The notes below the pieces were generated by a model, which worked only from the letters and a program-made list of their open reading frames with translations, had not been told where the DNA came from and ran no database searches. Shown here piece by piece: positions 1 through 9,386 of a stretch of 64,000 nt of DNA; position 1 is the first letter of the stretch; each line of letters opens with the position of its first letter. A program made the position numbers and the translations under genes. The stretch is from NCBI RefSeq assembly GCF_900101605.1, contig NZ_FMUR01000004.1, forward strand, positions 248,001 to 312,000. Reading direction: 5' to 3'. This DNA is from Butyrivibrio hungatei (GTDB lineage: Bacteria; Bacillota; Clostridia; Lachnospirales; Lachnospiraceae).

Positions 1-5
1 TAAAT

Positions 6-587
6 TTAATCTGTTATTGTAGCATCACCCATGCGTAAATCAAACAATGTAAGAATCTTGAATCCTTCATCATTTACACCACTAAACCAGATATTTCCAT
101 CATCAATACAACCCCCCTGCCAGTTGCCCCATAAATCTGAAACTTTCCATGCTGAAAGTGATTTGAAATAGCTGTCATCAAAGCCTGTATTCTTGGCATA
201 TTCCACAAACTCTTCCTTATTATTGCAAAGGTTGTTATCCTCTTTAGAACCGATAGGATAAGAAATCATATCGCCAACAGAATCCCAGTCTTTTGCAAGA
301 ACTGCATCTACAACCTTCTGTGCATATGCCTCTACCTCAGCATCGCTGGCATCTGTAAATACAGAATACTTTCCTTCTTCGCCACTACCATCGGTAGATG
401 CAGCATCATCCGCTTCTTCAGACACTTCTGCTTCCGCAGCATCTGCCTCATCATCAAAATCAATATCAGTTTCTACACCTGATAGCTCAGCAACAGCTGT
501 TTCACCCTCAGTAGCTGTATCCCCACAAGCAATAGACATAGCGCTAATAGATACGATAGCGCATAATGTTAAAAATTTCTTTTTCAT
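6..587 (-). CDS. Putative lipoprotein, unknown function
   Basis: 193 aa. The N-terminus has a lysine-rich start, a hydrophobic stretch and a lipobox ending SIAC at about residues 18-21, so it should be lipid-anchored on the outer face of the membrane. A low-complexity acidic linker rich in Glu, Asp and Ala follows (about 25-75), then a globular domain of about 110 residues with conserved-looking Trp and Gly positions. The C-terminal part could be an NTF2-like or other small ligand-binding fold, but I do not recognise the family. The start is supported by AAGGAGAAAATTGCT before the ATG. It ends at the left edge of the window, so downstream context is unseen. Confidence 0.8.
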   Translation of the reverse strand: MKKKFLTLCAIVSISAMSIACGDTATEGETAVAELSGVETDIDFDDEADAAEAEVSEEADDAASTDGSGEEGKYSVFTDASDAEVEAYAQKVVDAVLAKDWDSVGDMISYPIGSKEDNNLCNNKEEFVEYAKNTGFDDSYFKSLSAWKVSDLWGNWQGGCIDDGNIWFSGVNDEGFKILTLFDLRMGDATITD

Positions 588-710
588 AGCAATTTTCTCC
601 TTAAAAACAATATTACGCTATGTATCATATCACATGCATGGAATTTTTACTGCAAAAAGTTAACTTTTTATTCATTATTTACTATCCTATCTCGTACATC
701 TATCACATGT

Positions 711-1307
711 TTAACCATTTATTTTATCCTCCTTTATTTCCTCTGCATTCTCTTCCTCATCATCGCTCTTGGATTCGGATGTTTTCTCCCAAAAGCTTGC
801 GGCAAAAAAGATTACTCCAAAGACTATCATCTGCAGTACATCATTAAGTGTCCCGATTACATGCCGGTTAAATACCGCAAATACATAAAGCAAGAGAAAT
901 AGCACTCCGGTGCCTGCTGCAATCCCTTTAAACATGCCAAGCTTCTCACTGAAGTCCTTCTTGCACTTGGTTCCAAGACATCCTCCGGCAAATATCATTC
1001 CACCAAGCACGCTTGGGAATAAGAAGCTGACTATCTTTCCGGCTATATCTTTTCCTTCGGAAAGGAACAATACTGAAAGAATGCCCAGAAAAGCAAGCAA
1101 AGCTATTGTTACAACAACCTTCTTACTTTCACCTGTTTTTTCAAGCAGCTTTTCATAACCTATTCCTGCTCCCCAGCATACCAGACAAATGACAATCGGA
1201 GCAAGTACAGCACCGATTGTTTTAATCCCAAGCATAAAGAATATTCCCCACATCAATACGCAAAAAACTATCATCAAAGCAATGCCTAAAATCTTCTTTT
1301 TTTCCAT
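711..1307 (-). CDS. Multi-pass membrane protein, unknown function
   Basis: 198 aa from the ATG beginning MEKKKILG, chosen because GGAGGTAGT lies just upstream; a longer in-frame reading has no ribosome binding site. The protein has about six hydrophobic segments, including two near the N-terminus (about residues 7-50), and ends in a highly acidic and lysine-rich cytoplasmic tail. No enzymatic motif is visible. It is separated from the lipoprotein downstream by about 120 bases and may be cotranscribed with it. Family not recognised. Confidence 0.75.
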   Translation of the reverse strand: MEKKKILGIALMIVFCVLMWGIFFMLGIKTIGAVLAPIVICLVCWGAGIGYEKLLEKTGESKKVVVTIALLAFLGILSVLFLSEGKDIAGKIVSFLFPSVLGGMIFAGGCLGTKCKKDFSEKLGMFKGIAAGTGVLFLLLYVFAVFNRHVIGTLNDVLQMIVFGVIFFAASFWEKTSESKSDDEEENAEEIKEDKING

Positions 1308-1487
1308 ACTACCTCCATATATATAATGTTCACCCCACAGCACACCTGCATCAGCAGCACACATATGAACTCAAAGTCACATTCCATCGGACTTAACAAC
1401 ACTCCTTATATAATATCACAAATCAAATAGCCAACTGTTGCTTCAAATCAAATAATATCCCATATTGGAAACAATTTCCTTTGATAT

Positions 1488-1545
1488 AAAAAAATGCCGC
1501 AATCGGTAAGCAAAAACAATTACTTAAAGATTGCAGCACTCATTT
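1488..1545 (-). terminator. Rho-independent terminator after GH8 gene
   Basis: Read on the minus strand, TGCTGCAATC pairs with GATTGCGGCA around a loop that itself can pair (AAGTAATT...), followed by seven T. It sits about 25 bases after the stop codon of the GH8 gene. Confidence 0.75.
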
Positions 1546-1570
1546 ATTTAAAGTTTTAATTCCGATTCAA

Positions 1571-2734
1571 TTACCAGATTCTGTAATTTCCCGAAAGAGC
1601 AAGAAGTGCAAAGAGATACAGACAGTTATCATAGTATCTTCTCTTTCCCTGTCTGAGTGGCTGGTTCCAGAACCATTCAACCCACTTTGATGCGATTTCG
1701 AAATCGCTTCCGCTTTCCTTGCTGTAAGGAACAGAAAGTGCGCTCTGGGCCATTGTTGCAAGAAGTCCTACCGGATGAAGAACGGGAAGTTCAAGGCTTG
1801 TTCCGTCAATTTCATATACGCATCTCATTGCCTCAATATCCGTTCCGAAGAACTTCATCATCTTAAGCGGAACGGAAATCTGACCTTCGTCTTTTCCAAA
1901 CCACTCGGCGTCAAGACCGATGTTTGCAGCTGTTCTGTATGCATCGCTGAAAAATCTTCCGTGAACGCTTCCGTCCCACGGCATTGGATCGTTTACAGGA
2001 GAGCCGTCAAAATTTCCGTACTCGGGATTAAGTCCTGTAACAGGATGGCAGGTCTTTACAAGATACTTTCTACTCTCCTTGGCTGCAGTCTGCCAGAACT
2101 CCTTATCTTCTTCATAAGCCCACTCTGCGAAAAGCTCATAAAAATGAGGCAGATGATAAGAAGGATCTGAGAAAGGGTGTCCCGGAACAAACAAAACGAG
2201 ATGATTGTCCCTGTTCCACATAGGTGCACCCGCTCTTCCGTTCTCACCTTTATGAACACAGGCCCTCAGTATCTCTTTTGCCTCAGCGGAGTAATTAAAT
2301 ATGCCTTCTCCGTCGCCCCACCTGTGTGAAGCAAAGAAAAGAGCCATTGCATAAAACTCTTCTCCGTCAGGTGCGGGACCGTCTGAATTTCTTGAGCCGT
2401 CAACATTGCAGCTCCATGCAAAATAACCCTCGTTTTCACCTTCATCCATGAACATATAAGTCTTGGACCACTTCCAGATACGGTCAAACTCTTCCTTCAT
2501 ATCAAGCTGAACACACATCATCATTCCATAGGACATGCCTTCCGTCCTTGCATCATGATTACCCGTATCCTCAAAATATCCCATATCATCACCGACAGGA
2601 TGATAGATTCTCTCATCATCAGATCCGTAGAAAAAGGTATCTACCGCATCCTTGATCTTCTTTTCGATCTCAGCATCGCTTTTTCCGATCTCACTAAAAA
2701 CATTTCTGTATTTTTTGTCATTATACGCCGCCAT
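1571..2734 (-). CDS. rex8A: GH8 reducing-end xylose-releasing exo-oligoxylanase
   Basis: 387 aa. Glycoside hydrolase family 8 fold: the EGMSYGMM motif near residue 65 carries the expected catalytic acid Glu, and an Asp in the FFSDAYRTAAN region near residue 260 matches the family base position. The close resemblance is to Rex enzymes, which remove xylose from the reducing end of xylo-oligosaccharides. There is no signal peptide, as expected for a cytoplasmic enzyme acting on imported oligosaccharides. The start MAAYNDKK is chosen because AAGGAGGG precedes it; the longer in-frame start lies in a terminator-proximal region. It is transcribed alone between two terminators. Symbol by family resemblance only. 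Confidence 0.85.
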   Translation of the reverse strand: MAAYNDKKYRNVFSEIGKSDAEIEKKIKDAVDTFFYGSDDERIYHPVGDDMGYFEDTGNHDARTEGMSYGMMMCVQLDMKEEFDRIWKWSKTYMFMDEGENEGYFAWSCNVDGSRNSDGPAPDGEEFYAMALFFASHRWGDGEGIFNYSAEAKEILRACVHKGENGRAGAPMWNRDNHLVLFVPGHPFSDPSYHLPHFYELFAEWAYEEDKEFWQTAAKESRKYLVKTCHPVTGLNPEYGNFDGSPVNDPMPWDGSVHGRFFSDAYRTAANIGLDAEWFGKDEGQISVPLKMMKFFGTDIEAMRCVYEIDGTSLELPVLHPVGLLATMAQSALSVPYSKESGSDFEIASKWVEWFWNQPLRQGKRRYYDNCLYLFALLALSGNYRIW

Positions 2735-2773
2735 AAGAACCCTCCTTATAGTAATAATAGTTCTTATTATAAA

Positions 2774-2816
2774 CAAAAAAGGCAAAAGTGACTTATCATC
2801 CTAAATCACTTTTGCC
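2774..2816 (-). terminator. Rho-independent terminator after trpB2
   Basis: Perfect 11-bp stem GGCAAAAGTGA / TCACTTTTGCC with a 14-base loop, followed on the minus strand by TTTTTTGTTT. It separates the trpB2 unit from the GH8 gene. Confidence 0.9.
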
Positions 2817-2838
2817 TCAATTTTAAGCATTTACTTTT

Positions 2839-4218
2839 TTAAATATTTACTTTTGGAAGTGTTGCGAAACTCTTCTCAAGTTCTTCGTCTGTAGGGATGT
2901 AATCTGACATCTCACCGTCGTTGAACTTCTGATATGCAACCATATCAAAGTAACCTGTTCCCGTAAGACCAAACAGAATTGTCTTCTCTTCACCAGTCTC
3001 CTTGCACTTAAGTGCTTCATCGATAGCGGCTTTGATAGCGTGGCTACTCTCGGGAGCGGGAAGGATTCCCTCAACTCTTGCAAACTGCTCTGCTGCCTCG
3101 AATACAGCTGTCTGCTCAACGGATCTTGCTTCCATATAACCATCGTGATAGAGCTGTGAAAGAATCGGGCTCATGCCGTGATATCTAAGTCCTCCCGCAT
3201 GGTTTGCCGAAGGAATAAAGTTACTTCCAAGTGTGTACATTTTCGCAAGAGGACATACCATTCCCGTATCGCAGAAATCATATGCAAATTTACCTCTTGT
3301 AAGGCTTGGACAGCTTGCAGGCTCAATAGCAATGATCTGATAATCTTTTTCGCCGCGAAGTTTCTCACCCATGAAAGGAGAAATAAGTCCGCCGAGGTTA
3401 GATCCGCCTCCCGCACAGCCAATGATGATATCGGGAGTAATACCGTACTTATCAAGCGCAGCCTTTGCTTCAAGACCTATTACAGTCTGGTGAAGAAGTA
3501 CCTGATTAAGAACGCTTCCAAGTACATATCTGTAACCTTCCGTCTTTGTAGCAACTTCTACGGCCTCAGAAATAGCGCAGCCAAGTGAACCTGTTGTTCC
3601 GGGGTGCTCCGCATTTATCTTTCTTCCGATTTCTGTATCCATTGAAGGAGAAGGTGTTACGCTTGCTCCGTATGTACGCATAACTTCACGTCTGAAAGGT
3701 TTCTGCTCATATGAAACCTTAACCATATATACTTTACAATCAATTCCAAGATATGCAGATGCCATTGAAAGAGCCGTTCCCCACTGACCTGCACCGGTCT
3801 CGGTTGTAACGCCCTTAAGTCCCTGCTTCTTGGCATAATATGCCTGAACAATAGCAGAATTAAGCTTGTGGCTTCCGCTCGTATTATTACCTTCAAATTT
3901 GTAATAAATCTTTGCCGGAGTTCCAAGTGCTTTCTCAAGACAGTACGCTCTTACCAACGGAGCGGGTCTGTACATCTTGTAAAAGTTTCGGATCTCATCC
4001 GGAATATCTATATAAGCAGTTGTATCATCAAGTTCCTGCTTTATAAGTTCATCACAAAAAACAGGACGAAGATCGTCAAAGCTCATCGGCTTCATTGTCG
4101 CAGGATTAAGAAGCGGCGCCGGTTTATTCTTCATATCCGCTCTGACGTTATACCACTGTTTTGGAATCTCGTCCTCGCTAAGATAAATTTTATAAGGTAT
4201 CTTTGTATTTTCGCTCAT
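2839..4218 (-). CDS. trpB: TrpB2-type tryptophan synthase beta chain
   Basis: 459 aa. PLP-dependent fold-type II enzyme of the TrpB-like (trpB2) subfamily, which is longer than canonical TrpB and carries an N-terminal extension. Visible landmarks: GSHKLNSA near residue 118 with the PLP-binding Lys, TETGAGQWG near 140, and the phosphate-binding GCAGGGSNLGG loop near 268. It condenses indole and L-serine to tryptophan. No trpA neighbour is present; stand-alone TrpB2 often acts as an indole-salvage enzyme. Start supported by AGGGGGC upstream. Its own terminator follows, so it is probably monocistronic. Confidence 0.9.
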   Translation of the reverse strand: MSENTKIPYKIYLSEDEIPKQWYNVRADMKNKPAPLLNPATMKPMSFDDLRPVFCDELIKQELDDTTAYIDIPDEIRNFYKMYRPAPLVRAYCLEKALGTPAKIYYKFEGNNTSGSHKLNSAIVQAYYAKKQGLKGVTTETGAGQWGTALSMASAYLGIDCKVYMVKVSYEQKPFRREVMRTYGASVTPSPSMDTEIGRKINAEHPGTTGSLGCAISEAVEVATKTEGYRYVLGSVLNQVLLHQTVIGLEAKAALDKYGITPDIIIGCAGGGSNLGGLISPFMGEKLRGEKDYQIIAIEPASCPSLTRGKFAYDFCDTGMVCPLAKMYTLGSNFIPSANHAGGLRYHGMSPILSQLYHDGYMEARSVEQTAVFEAAEQFARVEGILPAPESSHAIKAAIDEALKCKETGEEKTILFGLTGTGYFDMVAYQKFNDGEMSDYIPTDEELEKSFATLPKVNI

Positions 4219-4261
4219 AAAAAAAGCCCCCTAACTTTCGCAATTTAGTTCATTAAAGCAC

Positions 4262-4299
4262 AAAAAAGGCCGCAATGTCAACCTCTTGCAGCCTTTATA
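4262..4299 (-). terminator. Terminator overlapping the 3' end of the PHP gene
   Basis: AAGGCTGCAA / TTGCGGCCTT stem followed by TTTTTTG on the minus strand. The upstream arm includes the last codons and stop of the PHP gene. Confidence 0.75.
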
Positions 4300-5129
4300 G
4301 GTATCAGTAAATCCTCAGGAACAAACAGCTTTCCGCAGCCCGTTCCGAGGTCTATATCAGGTTTATTCGCCCCGTGAAAATCAGATCCTCCGCTTACCAA
4401 AAGATCGTATTTCTTCGCAAGCTCTTTTATCTGCCTCTCATCCCGTAGTTCATACGTGGAATAAATCGCTTCTATTCCCACAAGTCCTGCGTCTTTAAGT
4501 TTTCCCACAAACGCATCCAGTCTGTCGTCGCCGAATCTGCACAAGATAGGATGGGCAAAAACAGGAACTCCCTTAGCCTTAAGTATGCTCCTTATGGCAT
4601 CTTCGGGAGTTATCTTCTCTCTTCCGACATAGTACGGGCAATGGTCTCCTATATATCTGTCAAAGACCTCCGCTCTGCTGTTTACGTATCCCCTGTCTAC
4701 CATGAATTTAGCATAATGCGCCCTAGTTATCACGGTATCAGGAAACTCCTTTGTAAGCTCCTCATATGAAATAGGTATTCCCGCTTCCTCCGTGAGCTTC
4801 TTACACATCTTCTTGTTTCTGGTAGTTCTCGAATCTATAAAATCTTTCAGCCCGCTTACGAACTCATCATCATGATTGTCAATATACAATCCAACAATAT
4901 GCACTTCTCGACCTTCACCCTCAGTTGAAAGCTCAACGCCCGGAACGACTTCCAAATCGGGATATTTCGAAGCAGCATACTCTATAGCTTCATCAACACC
5001 GTCCACCGTGTCATGATCTGTCAGCGCTATCGCAGCAAGCCCCTTTTCATGTGCCCTGTCAATCAGCTCTTTTACAGAAAAAGTTCCGTCCGAATATGTT
5101 GAATGTGTATGTAGATCGATTGCTCTCAT
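4278..5129 (-). CDS. PHP-domain phosphoesterase (YciV/RNase AM type)
   Basis: 283 aa. Polymerase-and-histidinol-phosphatase fold with the metal ligands visible as DLHTHSTYSDG at the N-terminus, LTDHDT near residue 39, a VPGVELS Glu near 65, a FAHP His near 195 and SGSDFHG near 250. Family members YciV/TrpH hydrolyse 3',5'-nucleoside bisphosphates or trim 5' RNA ends. It lies 24 bases after the ABC permease gene on the same strand, so it may be read through from that operon. Start supported by AGGAGAAATC before ATG. The exact substrate cannot be told from sequence. Confidence 0.85.
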   Translation of the reverse strand: MRAIDLHTHSTYSDGTFSVKELIDRAHEKGLAAIALTDHDTVDGVDEAIEYAASKYPDLEVVPGVELSTEGEGREVHIVGLYIDNHDDEFVSGLKDFIDSRTTRNKKMCKKLTEEAGIPISYEELTKEFPDTVITRAHYAKFMVDRGYVNSRAEVFDRYIGDHCPYYVGREKITPEDAIRSILKAKGVPVFAHPILCRFGDDRLDAFVGKLKDAGLVGIEAIYSTYELRDERQIKELAKKYDLLVSGGSDFHGANKPDIDLGTGCGKLFVPEDLLIPIKAARG

Positions 5130-5153
5130 GATTTCTCCTATATCTTGCAGGTA

Positions 5154-6287
5154 TCAGCGGCCGTTTACCTGACCTCTTTCATAAACCATACTACCGATAA
5201 CAGTTAATATGATTGATATTAGCAGATATAGTATCGGTGAAGCAACATATATCGTAAACAGTTTACCTCCGATATTCAGCATCCTGTACTCCGAAAGAGA
5301 ATGCATACTGATTACATATGACGACATTAAAGTTCTCAGGAAAGATATATTTCCTGCCTTATCCGATAAAACATCAAGCTCTCCAAACAGATATGCACCA
5401 AACATCATACCCATAACGGCAAGACTGTTTTTGGTAAATATTGAAACTACCATTGCAAACACAGCATACATTATTACCACCGTGATCATTATTACCATTT
5501 GAATAATGATGAATTGCCCCATTGAAAAAGGATATGCTGAAAATATCGACGATAACTGAACAATAGAATCAAATCCCGAACTTCCGTATATTACAAATAT
5601 AAGCACTGTAAGTAGTCCGGTTGCAAAAACGGTGCTTGCGATAATAACCGACAGACCCGCACATAATTTAACAAGATATGTCTCTTTTCGACCGTTCCTG
5701 CTACTTAGCACAATCTGATCCGTACGCTGCCTGTACTCGATTGTAAATACCGTAGTAAGACATAATGCAGACAAAAGCATGATTATCAACATCATTACGC
5801 CAAGTCCCTGTGATAAGAAAAGACTTCCGCACGAATAAATATATTTAAAAGGCTTTTCTGTTTTTTTCATTATTTCTTTCCAGTGGGTAATAATTTGATC
5901 GCTCAGCTCTATATCATCCATATATCCCAAAATTTGTTCTTCTCGAGCCCTATACATATCTTCTGCCGTGTAATCAGCAAGAACATTATCAGGCCCCGGT
6001 ATCGAAGTCTGTTCCAAGTAACATATCCCAAAATACTTTTCATTATTCGGGGTTGACGAATGTCCATTATCATCTATATTTTGATACATTTCATTCAGCA
6101 ATGTATCGTCAATGATTCTTCCGTTCAGTTCCATGCGCGCATCGCGCTTGTCGCGTGTCACAGACAGACCCGGCACTATTGCCTCCAATATGGTAATTAT
6201 ACATAAGATTACCAACATTACCTGAGTTACACGATTCTTCAGGATCTTTTTAATTTCAAATCTATAAAGCGTTCCGAGATTATTCAT
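5154..6287 (-). CDS. ABC transporter permease, ABC-2 type
   Basis: 377 aa from MNNLGTLYRFEIKK, preceded by GGAGGAG inside the end of the ATPase gene and two bases after its stop. The layout is typical of ABC-2 permeases: one N-terminal membrane helix (about 20-40), a long extracytoplasmic segment of about 100 residues, then five helices in the second half. It pairs with the ATPase just upstream. Probable role is drug, peptide or lipid efflux or another membrane function controlled by the adjacent sigma factor; the substrate is unknown. Confidence 0.8.
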   Translation of the reverse strand: MNNLGTLYRFEIKKILKNRVTQVMLVILCIITILEAIVPGLSVTRDKRDARMELNGRIIDDTLLNEMYQNIDDNGHSSTPNNEKYFGICYLEQTSIPGPDNVLADYTAEDMYRAREEQILGYMDDIELSDQIITHWKEIMKKTEKPFKYIYSCGSLFLSQGLGVMMLIIMLLSALCLTTVFTIEYRQRTDQIVLSSRNGRKETYLVKLCAGLSVIIASTVFATGLLTVLIFVIYGSSGFDSIVQLSSIFSAYPFSMGQFIIIQMVIMITVVIMYAVFAMVVSIFTKNSLAVMGMMFGAYLFGELDVLSDKAGNISFLRTLMSSYVISMHSLSEYRMLNIGGKLFTIYVASPILYLLISIILTVIGSMVYERGQVNGR

Positions 6288-6288
6288 G

Positions 6289-6978
6289 TCAGCCAAACTC
6301 CTCCATATAGAATTGTTCAAGATCACCTTTTTGATTGTCCCACTTTCCTTCATAAATCAATTGTCCGTCACGAATCATAAGTAAATTACCTGCGATGTGC
6401 TCAATATCAGACACAATATGCGTTGAAAATAAGACTATACTTGTTTTACCGATCTCAGCGATCAGATTTCGAAAACGAACGCGCTCCTTAGGGTCGAGTC
6501 CGGCCGTCGGTTCATCCAAAATCAGAATTTTAGGATCGTTTACAAGAGCCTGTGCGATACCGACTCTTTGTTTCATACCTCCGGAAAAAGTCTTGATCTT
6601 TTTATTTGCAACATCAGAAAGACCTACCGTCTCCAGTAATTCTTCCGTTTTATTTTTAGCTTTTTTTTTCTCAATTCCTTTTAGTGCCGCTATATATTGC
6701 ACAAATTCTCTTGCAGTAAATTCAGGGTAATATCCAAAATCCTGCGGTAAATAGCCCAAAAGAGCACGGTATTCTTCTGTCTGAACAGGGATTCCATCTG
6801 CTGTCACGGATCCGCTTGTCGGATTTAATATTCCCGACATCATACGCATAAGTGTCGTCTTTCCCGCCCCGTTTGCCCCCAATAAGCCGGTCACACCATC
6901 CGTAAGATTGAAAGATATCCGATCCACTGCAATTTTGTTTTTGTATTGTTTAGATAATCTGTCTACTGATAAGTTCAT
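6289..6978 (-). CDS. ABC transporter ATP-binding protein
   Basis: 229 aa. Walker A GANGAGKT near residue 35, Q-loop region LPQDFGYYP near 78, signature FSGGMKQR near 130 and Walker B ILILDEPTAGLDP near 150, followed by a switch His (STHIVSD). The short single-domain form is typical of export-type ABC-2 systems (CcmA/BcrA group). Its ATG overlaps the stop of the membrane protein before it by four bases, and its stop almost touches the permease start, showing translational coupling. Confidence 0.93.
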   Translation of the reverse strand: MNLSVDRLSKQYKNKIAVDRISFNLTDGVTGLLGANGAGKTTLMRMMSGILNPTSGSVTADGIPVQTEEYRALLGYLPQDFGYYPEFTAREFVQYIAALKGIEKKKAKNKTEELLETVGLSDVANKKIKTFSGGMKQRVGIAQALVNDPKILILDEPTAGLDPKERVRFRNLIAEIGKTSIVLFSTHIVSDIEHIAGNLLMIRDGQLIYEGKWDNQKGDLEQFYMEEFG

Positions 6979-7688
6979 GCAAACTCCTCCACATTTTTCA
7001 CGGTCTTACATTGCTCAGACACAGTTAATGCAATTAGTAATACCACTATAAACACGCCCCACTTTTCTACCATTTCAATGTATCCAATGATAATTTCCCT
7101 GCAATTAGTGTGAAAAAAGATCATAGCTGCTGAAACAGCAAATCCTATAACCAAAGAACCATATTCTGTCGATCTTCCAAGTACACTTCGCTCAAATCTC
7201 AGACTGACGAACAATGTAACAAGATATGGAATCATTGTTCGCATTGTCGTGATTATTACATCCTCCTGAAAAGAAATTGCCATAATCGGTGACGAGATGA
7301 ATAAAACAGCAAGTGAAACCATTCCAACGATCAACATTCTTGCAATAACCACACTTTTTAATGAATATCTCGTTGCCATTTCCAATTCCGACATTCCGAA
7401 TTTTTTTGATCTTCTTGTCTCCAGAACCGTAATTACCGCAGTAAAAGACATCATAATGGTAAAAAGAATTCTTATAGCCTCAAATTGTAATAACGCCCCC
7501 GTAACCACGACCACGATCAATCCCAGTACATATAGCCAAACGGAAAATCTGATATAATAAAACTGCTGAAGGATCATTTCAAATGTGCTTATTTCTCTTG
7601 GTCGTATGTTCTTAAGAAATGCCTGTTTATTCTTTGGCTCCGGCGCATAAAAAGCGTCACTTAAAAGTTTTTCCATATCATTCTTCAT
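6975..7688 (-). CDS. Membrane protein of the ECF sigma/ABC operon, possible anti-sigma factor
   Basis: 237 aa. About 70 cytoplasmic residues at the N-terminus, then about five or six membrane helices. The gene overlaps the sigma factor stop and the ATPase start, so it is part of a four-gene translationally coupled unit. Position directly after an ECF sigma gene and a soluble N-terminus followed by membrane helices fit a membrane-bound anti-sigma factor, but I see no recognisable anti-sigma zinc motif, so it could equally be a transporter subunit. Start ATG has GGAGGTGG upstream. Confidence 0.7.
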   Translation of the reverse strand: MKNDMEKLLSDAFYAPEPKNKQAFLKNIRPREISTFEMILQQFYYIRFSVWLYVLGLIVVVVTGALLQFEAIRILFTIMMSFTAVITVLETRRSKKFGMSELEMATRYSLKSVVIARMLIVGMVSLAVLFISSPIMAISFQEDVIITTMRTMIPYLVTLFVSLRFERSVLGRSTEYGSLVIGFAVSAAMIFFHTNCREIIIGYIEMVEKWGVFIVVLLIALTVSEQCKTVKNVEEFA

Positions 7689-8136
7689 TTTTCTCCACCT
7701 CCAATCTCATGCGAAGTTCATTCTCAGCTGCCTTCAACCGTCTATAAAGCGCAAATCTGGATATTCCAAGCGCATTACTGATAGTTCCAACCGATTCTTT
7801 GTTCACATGCCTTAATAGTAATAATTCCTGATCTTCAACAGATAGATGTGATAACGCTTCACGAACCATCACTATATCTTCCGTGGATTTCCCCGAATAA
7901 AAGTTCCTCTGTTCATAGTCATCAGGCAATGGTTCAGGTTTAACCCTTCTAAATTCGTCAATACAAAGATTTCTGGCTATGGTATATAAATATCGCATTT
8001 CATAATCACTAAATCTTCCTCTTTGTTCCATAAAGCGAAGAAACGTTTCCTGCACTATATCTTCCGCAACAGCTTGATCATTAAGTTTAAAGTACGTATA
8101 CCGGTATATCTTGTCATAAGCTTTTTCTAAGTCCAT
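7678..8136 (-). CDS. RNA polymerase ECF-type sigma-70 factor
   Basis: 152 aa from MDLEKAYD. Region 2 is recognisable (YTYFKLNDQAVAEDIVQET and YLYTIARNLCIDEFRR), and region 4 carries the HTH near residues 100-150 (SVEDQELLLLRHVNKESVGTI...GISRFALYRRLKAAE). ECF factors direct RNA polymerase to stress or envelope-response promoters and usually activate their own operon. The following three genes overlap, so the sigma factor likely controls the ABC system. A GTG 14 codons upstream is in frame but lacks a ribosome binding site; GAAGGGGG precedes the chosen ATG. Confidence 0.88.
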   Translation of the reverse strand: MDLEKAYDKIYRYTYFKLNDQAVAEDIVQETFLRFMEQRGRFSDYEMRYLYTIARNLCIDEFRRVKPEPLPDDYEQRNFYSGKSTEDIVMVREALSHLSVEDQELLLLRHVNKESVGTISNALGISRFALYRRLKAAENELRMRLEVEKNEE

Positions 8137-8218
8137 GGATTCAGTTTTGCCCCCTTCATAATGATTAACGGATATCACACGAAAATGTGCGGCACTAAAT
8201 AACTTTTTTTTGCAAATC

Positions 8219-8258
8219 CAAAAAAAAGCAACCGAGATATTTCAATCTCAATTGCTTC
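8219..8258 (-). terminator. Terminator of the pheA-HAD gene run
   Basis: GCAATTGAGAT / ATCTCGGTTGC stem followed by TTTTTTTT on the minus strand, just after the HAD phosphatase stop. Confidence 0.85.
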
Positions 8259-8280
8259 CAATAAACATATTTATAATTTA

Positions 8281-9099
8281 TCATATAGCGCCCAGGATTA
8301 TATCAGCAAGTCCATCGTGGTCGTTATCGTAAGTCGTAACAACATCGCTGACTTTTTTGACCGCATCCTTTCCATTCAGCATGGCTACGCCGACACCTGC
8401 TGCCTCGAGCATCGAAATATCATTTTCTTCATCTCCCGCGGCATAGGTATTTTCGATAGGAACGCCAAGTATATCCGCAAGCCTCTTTACCGCACTTCCT
8501 TTTCCGGCTTCCTTTGGGAATATCTCAAGGTAATACGGACTTGAATATAAAAGAGTGAGTCTGTCGCCCACAACCTCATCGAGTGCCTTACGGAAATTCT
8601 CCTGCTTCACCTTATCGTGAAGCTCTATCGCAATCATCTTTGGCGGTGGGGATGTGAGCTCTTTTACCACATCATCGGTTACAAGAAGCGGCGTTTTGAT
8701 AACCCTCCTGTAATAATCCATGCACTCGTCATTCATCGAAGTTACTATGTGCGTGTCATTATAGGTATGGCAGTGAATATCATATTTTTTCGCCATATCC
8801 ATAATAACAGGTACAAGCTCAAGTGGAACTCCGGTCTTATATACGTACTTATCCTCATCGACACTGTAAATCTCGGTTCCGTTACAACCACACAAAAAAG
8901 AGCCCTTAAAGTCAAGTCCCAGTCCGCGATAGACAGCTTTCGCACTATCTATCGCCCTGCCGGTATTTATGCAAAAATAATTACCGGCATCCGTGAACTT
9001 CTTCAGGGCATCCATTGTCCTTGGTGAAATATCTTTTTTAGTTGTAAGAAGAGTGCCGTCTAGGTCAAAGAAAAAAATCTTTCTGTCAGATCTCTTCAC
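8281..9099 (-). CDS. Cof-type HAD-superfamily phosphatase
   Basis: 272 aa. HAD motif I is FFFDLDGTLL at residues about 9-18; motif II includes CINTGRA near 40; motif IV is AAGDEENDISMLEAAG near 218-232. The inserted type IIB cap between motifs marks the Cof/YidA subfamily, which dephosphorylates sugar phosphates and related metabolites. The start is GTG with AAGGAGT upstream. It is the last gene of the tightly spaced run that begins at pheA. Substrate not determinable from sequence. Confidence 0.9.
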   Translation of the reverse strand: MKRSDRKIFFFDLDGTLLTTKKDISPRTMDALKKFTDAGNYFCINTGRAIDSAKAVYRGLGLDFKGSFLCGCNGTEIYSVDEDKYVYKTGVPLELVPVIMDMAKKYDIHCHTYNDTHIVTSMNDECMDYYRRVIKTPLLVTDDVVKELTSPPPKMIAIELHDKVKQENFRKALDEVVGDRLTLLYSSPYYLEIFPKEAGKGSAVKRLADILGVPIENTYAAGDEENDISMLEAAGVGVAMLNGKDAVKKVSDVVTTYDNDHDGLADIILGAI

Positions 9100-9116
9100 T
9101 TATTACTCCTTACTTC

Positions 9117-9371
9117 TTATGCTTCAACGATCAAATATCTTCCGTCACCTATATCAAAAACTTCATCAGCTTCAAGTACATTACTACCTTCAGTGTCAAC
9201 ACCGGACTCCTCAAAATACTCTTCGACTTCATCCGGACTGTTAACAACAACTGCCATCGAGTCCTCCAAAAAAGCTTCCGCTTCTTCCATGTTCTCTGCT
9301 ACATCCTCAGGAAAAAGCTGTCCCTGATTCTCCAAAAAACATCTCAATACTGCTTCATCATACTCATGCAT
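9117..9371 (-). CDS. Small acidic protein, unknown function
   Basis: 84 aa from MHEYDEAV, with TTGGAGG upstream. Very acidic, with many Glu and Asp, ending DIGDGRYLIVEA. No family is recognised. It lies 16 bases after maf and 18 before the HAD gene, so it belongs to the same transcript and may be a regulatory or structural accessory. Confidence 0.75.
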   Translation of the reverse strand: MHEYDEAVLRCFLENQGQLFPEDVAENMEEAEAFLEDSMAVVVNSPDEVEEYFEESGVDTEGSNVLEADEVFDIGDGRYLIVEA

Positions 9372-9386
9372 ACAAAAAACCTCCAA